Origin: GWA1-39-11 sp964640435
GTDB taxonomy: Bacteria > Patescibacteriota > Microgenomatia > Levybacterales > GWA1-39-11
Length of the DNA stretch: 64,000 nt
Direction: 5' to 3'
Assembly: GCA_964640435.1 (NCBI GenBank)
Contig: CAZXFJ010000001.1
Location: 62,001 to 126,000, forward strand
Under the pieces are notes generated by a model. The model had not been told where the DNA came from. It did no database searches and worked only from the letters and a program-made list of their open reading frames with translations. The position numbers were made by a program, and so were the translations under genes. Shown here in pieces: positions 59,036-64,000 of the stretch (its first letter is position 1; the number at the start of each line of letters is the position of its first letter).

Positions 59036-59584
59036 ATGAGTAATATTGCAAAACAACCAGTTAAAGTTGAAGATGGAGTTACGGTTAATTTTTCTGACGG
59101 ACAAGTAGTAGTTGTTGGTCCAAAAGGAAATCTTAGCTTAAAAGTTCCAGCTGGAATTAAAGTTACAGTTGAGGATGGAGTTGCTAAAATTGTAAGCGAG
59201 TCAGATGCACGAGAGCTTACAAAGTTTGCTGGATTAACACGTGCTTCAGTTGCAAATATGGTAAAAGGAGTAACGGCTGGTTTTCAGAAGCAACTTGAGC
59301 TTACCGGAGTCGGATACAGAGCTCGTGTTGATGGAGTAAATCTTGTTTTAAACGTTGGATATGCAACACCTATGACTGTAGTTCCTGTTGAAGGTGTTAC
59401 AATATCAGTTGCTGAAAATGTAATAACTGTAGCTGGTAGCAATAAACAACTTGTAGGAGATGTTGCTGCAAATATTCGTGCAGTAAGACCACCAGATCCA
59501 TACAAGGGTAAAGGAATAAAATATGTTGGTGAGAAATTAAGACGTAAAGTTGGAAAAGCAGCAAAAGCTGTTGGAGGAAAATAA
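59036..59584 (+). CDS. rplF: 50S ribosomal protein L6
   Basis: 182 residues. NIAKQPVKVEDGVTV, VVVGPKGNLSLKVP, LTRASVANMVKGVTAGFQKQLEL and VRPPDPYKGKGIKYVGEKLRRKVGK are standard L6 motifs. Confidence 0.96.
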   Translation: MSNIAKQPVKVEDGVTVNFSDGQVVVVGPKGNLSLKVPAGIKVTVEDGVAKIVSESDARELTKFAGLTRASVANMVKGVTAGFQKQLELTGVGYRARVDGVNLVLNVGYATPMTVVPVEGVTISVAENVITVAGSNKQLVGDVAANIRAVRPPDPYKGKGIKYVGEKLRRKVGKAAKAVGGK

Positions 59585-59941
59585 ATGCGCGAAATAAGAG
59601 TTAAATTAAAAAGACAAAAACAAAGAATTGATAGAACAAGAAATAAAATCTTGGTTAACAAAACTTTACCAAGGCTTACAGTTTTCCGTTCTAACAAAAA
59701 TATGTATGCTCAAATTATTGATGATGCTAAAGGTATGACTTTAGTAGCCGTTAATGGAGCTGATGTTGCAGATGCAAAAGCAAATAAAACTGCAAAAGCA
59801 ACAGAGCTCGGTCGAAAGATTGCGGAAAAAGCAGTTGCCGCAAAGATTAAAAATGTTGTTTTTGATCGTGGATCATACAGATATCACGGACGAGTAAAAG
59901 CGCTAGCTGATGCTGCTCGAGAAGGAGGCTTAGTTTTCTAA
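59585..59941 (+). CDS. rplR: 50S ribosomal protein L18
   Basis: 118 residues. LPRLTVFRSNKNMYAQIIDD, then VVFDRGSYRYHGRVKALADAAREGGL, is the L18 pattern; the first 25 residues are basic. Binds 5S rRNA with L5. A TTGGAGG Shine-Dalgarno precedes it. Confidence 0.96.
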   Translation: MREIRVKLKRQKQRIDRTRNKILVNKTLPRLTVFRSNKNMYAQIIDDAKGMTLVAVNGADVADAKANKTAKATELGRKIAEKAVAAKIKNVVFDRGSYRYHGRVKALADAAREGGLVF

Positions 59942-59942
59942 T

Positions 59943-60401
59943 ATGGATAATAGAAATTATAATCAACAAGCACAGGATCGATCTGAAGAAAAGGTTGTAC
60001 AGTTAAATCGTGTTTCTAAAAAAACTAAAGGTGGAAACAAAATGAGATTTGCAGCGCTTGTTGTTGTGGGAAACAGACAAGGTCGTGTTGGAGTTGGACT
60101 TGGTAAATCATCAGACGTTTCAAGTGCAATTATTAAAGGTGCACAACAAGCAAGAAAACGAATGATTGATGTAAATATTGTTAAAGATACAATTTCACAC
60201 CCAGTTTTTGTGAAAGTTGGAGCAGCACAAGTTATGCTTAAGCCAGCTCCTGCAGGAACAGGTATTATTGCAGGTGGAGCAGTACGTGCAGTTGTTGAGG
60301 CAGCAGGAATTAAAAATATCTCATCAAAAATTTTGGGAACAAACAATAAAGCAAGCAATGTTCATGCAACATTTGAAGCATTAACAAGACTTGGTAAATA
60401 A
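59943..60401 (+). CDS. rpsE: 30S ribosomal protein S5
   Basis: 152 residues. EEKVVQLNRVSKKTKGGNKM, FAALVVVGNRQGRVGVGLGKS and PAPAGTGIIAGGAVRAVVEAAG are canonical. In most bacteria rpmD (L30) comes next; here rplO follows after 1 nt, so L30 is absent. Confidence 0.97.
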   Translation: MDNRNYNQQAQDRSEEKVVQLNRVSKKTKGGNKMRFAALVVVGNRQGRVGVGLGKSSDVSSAIIKGAQQARKRMIDVNIVKDTISHPVFVKVGAAQVMLKPAPAGTGIIAGGAVRAVVEAAGIKNISSKILGTNNKASNVHATFEALTRLGK

Positions 60402-60402
60402 T

Positions 60403-60840
60403 ATGGAATTACATAAATTAACAAAAACAGTTGATAAAGGACTTAGAAGACTCGGTCAGGGTCATGGAACTGGTCGTGGAAAAACTTCAGGACGTGGTAC
60501 AAAAGGTCAAAATGCAAGAAACAAAGTGCCTGTATTTTTTGAAGGTGGAGCGCTTCCAATGACAAAAAGACTTCCATTTTTAAGAGGTCGTGGAAGAAAT
60601 AAAGGACTGGGTAAAAACCCAGTTACTGTTTCTGTAGTAGCATTAAACGCTTTTCCAGCAAAATCAATTGTTGATGTTGATGCAATAATTTCAAAGGGTA
60701 TTGCTTCATCTGATGCTAAAAAGTTTGGTGTAAAAATAATTGGAAGCGAAGAAATAAAAGTTGCTTTGACTGTAAAAGCTGCTGTAAGTGCTGGAGCAAG
60801 AAAGCAAATTGAAAAAGCAGGCGGGACTATTGAAAACTAA
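60403..60840 (+). CDS. rplO: 50S ribosomal protein L15
   Basis: 145 residues. GLRRLGQGHGTGRGKTSGRGTKGQ and FEGGALPMTKRLPFLRGRGR are the Gly/Arg-rich N-terminal arm; the C-terminal alpha/beta part ends with KQIEKAGGTIEN. ATG at 60403 chosen over an earlier in-frame start inside rpsE. Confidence 0.96.
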   Translation: MELHKLTKTVDKGLRRLGQGHGTGRGKTSGRGTKGQNARNKVPVFFEGGALPMTKRLPFLRGRGRNKGLGKNPVTVSVVALNAFPAKSIVDVDAIISKGIASSDAKKFGVKIIGSEEIKVALTVKAAVSAGARKQIEKAGGTIEN

Positions 60841-60845
60841 AAATT

Positions 60846-62132
60846 ATGAAGCAAGCGTTATCGCTTTTTAAGGCCACATTTCGCGACTCAGAAACTCGCA
60901 AAAAAATATTAATTGTTTTAGGAATTTTTCTTATCTTCAGATTTTTTGCACACATCCCAGTATCAGGAGTAGACATTGCTCAGCTTAAAGCTCTTTTTGC
61001 CCAAAACCAATTACTCGGACTTCTTGATATTTTCTCAGGAGGAACATTGTCAAACTTCTCAATTTTGGCTATCGGACTTGGTCCTTATATCTACGCTTCT
61101 ATCGTTTTGCAGCTTTTAACAATTGTTTATCCAAAGCTTGAAGAGCTTCAAAAAGAGGGTGAATATGGTCGACAAAAAATTAATCAATATACTAGATTTC
61201 TAACTATTCCACTCGCTATCGTTCAGTCATTTGGTATGTATGTTTTGCTTCGAAACCAGCAATTAATAGCAAACCTTGATGTATTTGGAGTAATAACATT
61301 TATTCTTACGATGACCGCTGGAACTATGTTCTTAATGTGGCTTGGAGAATTAATATCAGAGCAGAAAATTGGTAACGGTATTTCTCTTCTTATTTTTGCT
61401 GGAATAGTTGAGCGTATTCCGATTGTTGCATGGCAAACACTTACAACAGTTAACTCTCAAGATATATTTAATTTAATTATATTTGCTATTCTTGGTGTAA
61501 TAGTTATTGCATCAATTGTATTTGTAAATGAGGCTGTAAGACGTGTGCCAATTTACTATGCGAAGCGTGTTCGTGGAGGTAAAACTTACGGTGGTCAATC
61601 AACTCATTTACCTTTGAAAATCAATCAATCTGGAGTTATTCCAATAATCTTTGCTGTATCAATAGTTCTACTTCCTTCACTTATTTCAGGTTACTTAGTG
61701 GCAAGTCCAAATAAAACATTTGAAGCAGTAGGTACATTTCTTTCTACGAACTTTAATCCTGATAGTTTGGGTTATAACGCGGTTTACTTTTTGCTTGTCG
61801 TTGGATTTACATACTTTTACACGGCTGTTGTATTCAATCCCCAGAAGGTATCAGAAGAAATTCAAAAATATGGTGGTTTTATTCCTGGAATCCGTCCAGG
61901 TAAGGCAACGGCTTCTTACCTTAATTACATAACAACAAGAATAACTCTTCCGGGAGCTCTTTTCTTAGGTATTATTGCAATTTTACCTGCAATTGTTAAA
62001 GCATTCACTGGGGTAACGACTCTTCTTGTTGGAGGAACTAGTATTTTGATTGTGGTTTCAGTTGTTATTGAAACTATTAAAATTCTGGAAGTACAGGTTG
62101 TTAATCGCAATTACGAAAGGTTTATTGACTAA
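60846..62132 (+). CDS. secY: Protein translocase subunit SecY
   Basis: Channel of the Sec translocon, 428 residues, ten helices. The plug region follows helix 1 (SGVDIAQLKALFAQN, then LLDIFSGGTLSNFSILAIGLGPYI), GEYGRQKINQYTR, ISEQKIGNGISLLIFAGIV, RRVPIYYAKR and HLPLKINQSGVIPIIFA are diagnostic. It ends at VVNRNYERFID, immediately before adk. Confidence 0.97.
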   Translation: MKQALSLFKATFRDSETRKKILIVLGIFLIFRFFAHIPVSGVDIAQLKALFAQNQLLGLLDIFSGGTLSNFSILAIGLGPYIYASIVLQLLTIVYPKLEELQKEGEYGRQKINQYTRFLTIPLAIVQSFGMYVLLRNQQLIANLDVFGVITFILTMTAGTMFLMWLGELISEQKIGNGISLLIFAGIVERIPIVAWQTLTTVNSQDIFNLIIFAILGVIVIASIVFVNEAVRRVPIYYAKRVRGGKTYGGQSTHLPLKINQSGVIPIIFAVSIVLLPSLISGYLVASPNKTFEAVGTFLSTNFNPDSLGYNAVYFLLVVGFTYFYTAVVFNPQKVSEEIQKYGGFIPGIRPGKATASYLNYITTRITLPGALFLGIIAILPAIVKAFTGVTTLLVGGTSILIVVSVVIETIKILEVQVVNRNYERFID

Positions 62133-62669
62133 GTGAAAATAATTCTAATTGGTATTCAAGGCTCCGGTAAATCTACACAAGGAAATTTATTAAAAGAAAA
62201 ATTAAACATACCATACTTATCTACAGGGCATATTTTCAGAGAACTTGCAAAAGAACATGATGCACTTGGTCGTTATATTAAGGAAACAATAAATGCTGGA
62301 TATTTAATAGATGATGATAAAACACTTGAGATAGTTGAGGAATACCTAAAGCGCCCAGAATATGTTAACGGATATATTTTAGATGGATTTCCAAGAACAG
62401 CACCTCAGGCTGAAAAATTCGGAAATGGAATAGATCACGCAATATATATAAAGGTTTCAGATGAGGAAGCTTTAAAGCGTTTATCTTTTAGAAACGATGG
62501 AAGAGCAGATGACGCATCGCCTGCTTTAAAAATGAGAATTGAATTATTTCATAAATTCACGGAGCCAGTTCTAGATTTTTATAAAAATAAAGGAATGTTG
62601 ACAGAGATTGATGGTGAAAAATCAATTGAGGAAACTCATCAAGAAATTTGTGAGGCTTTAAATATTTAA
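62133..62669 (+). CDS. adk: Adenylate kinase, short (LID-less) form
   Basis: Converts ATP and AMP to two ADP. 178 residues with a GTG start directly after the secY stop. P-loop GIQGSGKST, STGHIFRELAKE, YILDGFPRTAPQAE and the Arg pair in RLSFRNDGRADD are present. The LID domain of about 30 residues found in long bacterial Adk (about 215 aa) is replaced by a short loop. The secY-adk-map-infA order confirms identity. Confidence 0.94.
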   Translation: MKIILIGIQGSGKSTQGNLLKEKLNIPYLSTGHIFRELAKEHDALGRYIKETINAGYLIDDDKTLEIVEEYLKRPEYVNGYILDGFPRTAPQAEKFGNGIDHAIYIKVSDEEALKRLSFRNDGRADDASPALKMRIELFHKFTEPVLDFYKNKGMLTEIDGEKSIEETHQEICEALNI

Positions 62670-62670
62670 T

Positions 62671-63429
62671 ATGGATACAGTAAAAATAGAAAAAATGACT
62701 CGTGCTGGAAAGATCCTTGGAGAGGTAATGGATGAGATAGTAAAATTTGTTAAACCTGGGGTAACAGAGCTTGATATAGATCGATTTGCAGAAAGTGAAA
62801 TCGTTAAACGAGGTGGAAAGCCAGGATTTAAGAAGGTTCCAGGTTATCACCATACAATTTGTATATCAGTAAATGATGTTGTTGTGCATGGAATTCCAAC
62901 AGATAGAGTAATTTCTGAAGGAGATATTGTTGGAGTTGATTGTGGTGTATATCTTGATGGATACCACACAGATATGGCTGAAACTATAAACCTCAATAGG
63001 GACTCAGAAGAAATTAAGAAATTCTTAAAAGCTGGAAAAGACGCAATGTTTGCCGGAATTGCCCAAGTTAAAGCCGGAAATCGTGTTGGTCAAATCTCTC
63101 AAGCAATGCAGGGAAAAATTGAGGGGCCAGGGTATGCAGTTGTTAAGAGTCTTGTTGGACATGGTGTTGGAAAAGAACTTCATGAAGAGCCTGAAATTCC
63201 AGGGTATTTGGCTATGAAAATGGAAAAGACACCCGTTCTTAGAGCCGGAATGACCATCGCAATCGAAATTATCTACAATATGGGCAGTCCAGAGGTCACA
63301 TACACAGAAGATGATGATTGGACAATTGTTACTCAGGACGAGAGTCTTTCAGGGCTTTTTGAGCGTACAGTTCTCGTTACAGACACAGGTTTTGAGCTAA
63401 TAACGAGGCTCTCGGGCGATAAGCTTTAG
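62671..63429 (+). CDS. map: Methionine aminopeptidase type I
   Basis: Removes initiator Met. 252 residues. GYHHTICISVNDVVVHGIP, VGVDCGVYLDGYHTDMAETI (two Asp ligands), VGHGVGKELHEEPEIPG (His), AIEIIYNMG (Glu; here Ile-Tyr replaces the more usual Pro) and TEDDDWTIVTQDESLSGLFERTVLV (Glu near the end) are visible. Starts at AATATG 1 nt after adk. Confidence 0.95.
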   Translation: MDTVKIEKMTRAGKILGEVMDEIVKFVKPGVTELDIDRFAESEIVKRGGKPGFKKVPGYHHTICISVNDVVVHGIPTDRVISEGDIVGVDCGVYLDGYHTDMAETINLNRDSEEIKKFLKAGKDAMFAGIAQVKAGNRVGQISQAMQGKIEGPGYAVVKSLVGHGVGKELHEEPEIPGYLAMKMEKTPVLRAGMTIAIEIIYNMGSPEVTYTEDDDWTIVTQDESLSGLFERTVLVTDTGFELITRLSGDKL

Positions 63430-63469
63430 GTCGTGGCTAGATAGGCTTGCAAGCTTACGCTCAATTTGA

Positions 63470-63475
63470 TAAAAT
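63470..63475 (+). promoter_or_regulatory. -10 element before infA
   Basis: TAAAAT lies 12 nt before the ATG at 63488; the predicted leader is about 6 nt. A palindrome GCTTGCAAGC lies about 15 bp upstream. Confidence 0.45.
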
Positions 63476-63487
63476 AAGCCTTAAGTA

Positions 63488-63706
63488 ATGGCGCATTCTG
63501 GAGCAATTGAGGTTGAAGGAGTGGTAAAAGAAGTTTTACCAAATACTTTGTTCCGAGTTGAAATTGAAGGTGGAAGGGTCGTTTTGTGTCACTTGTCAGG
63601 AAAAATGAGAATTCATTTTATTAAAATCCTGCCAGGAGACCGCGTAAGAATTGAGATGACCCCTTACGACCGTGAACGCGGTAGAATCACCTACAGAGTG
63701 CGATAA
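63488..63706 (+). CDS. infA: Translation initiation factor IF-1
   Basis: 72 residues, S1-type OB fold: IEVEGVVKEVLPNTLFRVEIEGG, HLSGKMRIHFIKILPGDRVRIEM and TPYDRERGRITYRVR are canonical. It occupies the usual place after map; rpsM follows after 15 nt without rpmJ. Confidence 0.97.
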   Translation: MAHSGAIEVEGVVKEVLPNTLFRVEIEGGRVVLCHLSGKMRIHFIKILPGDRVRIEMTPYDRERGRITYRVR

Positions 63707-63721
63707 TTTTTTTTCACAAAT

Positions 63722-64000
63722 ATGCGTGTTGTTGGAGTAAATTTACCAGATAATAAAAGAGTTGATATTGCGCTTACCTACATATATGGAGTAGGAAGAT
63801 CAAACGTGTATCAAATTCTTGAGAAGGCTCAAATTAAGCCTGAAACAAGACTAAATACGTTAACAGAAGATGATTTGGGTAAGATTCAGAAAGCTCTTGA
63901 AACATACAAAATTGAAGGAGACTTAAGAGCTGATGTTGCCGGAGATGTTAAAAGACTCCGCGAAATTAGCTCATACAGAGGTAATAGACACACAAAAAGC
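63722..64000 (+). CDS. rpsM: 30S ribosomal protein S13, N-terminal part (3' end outside window)
   Basis: The reading frame starts at an AATATG and is open to the window end (93 codons). MRVVGVNLPDNKRVDIALTY, IYGVGRSNVYQILEKA, the DVKRLREISSYRG segment and NRHTKS are standard S13. The basic C-terminal tail is beyond the window. Confidence 0.96.
   Translation, partial: MRVVGVNLPDNKRVDIALTYIYGVGRSNVYQILEKAQIKPETRLNTLTEDDLGKIQKALETYKIEGDLRADVAGDVKRLREISSYRGNRHTKS

Overview
The window is a 64 kb, AT-rich, gene-dense bacterial chromosome segment. It has 67 protein genes by my count (two cut by the window edges), no RNA gene, no insertion sequence, no CRISPR array, and no gene-free stretch longer than about 215 bases. 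Several features point to a Candidate Phyla Radiation (Patescibacteria) organism: ribosomal protein L30 is missing between rpsE and rplO; AlaRS, L2 and Adk are short; an archaeal-type AMP phosphorylase is present; and many genes code for small membrane or unknown proteins. UGA works as a normal stop (for example at the RNase J gene), so this is not a UGA-recoding lineage. I cannot fix the class; a Microgenomates-like member is a guess.

Layout. 1-9.2 kb: end of pnp, a protease-less Lon ATPase, RNase J, FtsK, a RodZ-like protein, two small membrane proteins, a YvcK-family protein and endonuclease III. 9.2-14.1 kb (minus strand): RND transporter and its adaptor. 14.2-23.3 kb: short alaS, an actin-like/transmembrane/surface fusion protein with a sortase, AMP phosphorylase, a GT-C glycosyltransferase and mltG. 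23.3-31.6 kb: rpoB-rpoC, rpsL-rpsG. 31.6-35.4 kb: small metabolic and unknown genes. 35.4-37.6 kb: fusA. 37.6-46 kb: a metallo-hydrolase, both subunits of ATP-citrate lyase, murB, conserved unknowns, a base-excision glycosylase, a LytR_C protein and an XRE regulator with its membrane partner. 46-49.8 kb: a methionine-rich anchored protein, a DipZ-like CcdA-thioredoxin protein, msrB and a LmbE-like deacetylase. 49.8-64 kb: tuf, rpsJ, a NUDIX gene, then the long S10-spc ribosomal operon through secY, adk, map, infA and rpsM.

Gene expression signals are the most unusual layer. At the head of most transcription units a sigma70-type -10 hexamer ends only 6-8 nt before the start codon on either strand, which predicts leaderless mRNAs. 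Within operons, start codons usually sit in the hexamer AATATG, often without a Shine-Dalgarno sequence. The exceptions are rpoB, fusA, tuf and rplC, which have real leaders. Each of those leaders holds a hairpin followed by a T-rich run just ahead of the coding region, and the rplC leader also has an upstream segment able to pair with the terminator arm. This looks like attenuation control of the transcription and translation machinery.

Other points of note are an in-frame fusion of ribosomal proteins L5 and S14, rpmJ moved between rplX and rplE, a complete ATP-citrate lyase, and RpoB residues that differ from the usual rifampicin-binding residues. The methionine-rich/DipZ/MsrB group suggests thiol and methionine redox repair at the cell surface. 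The actin-like fusion, sortase, RodZ-like protein, MltG, MurB, FtsK and LytR_C proteins fit a peptidoglycan-walled cell.
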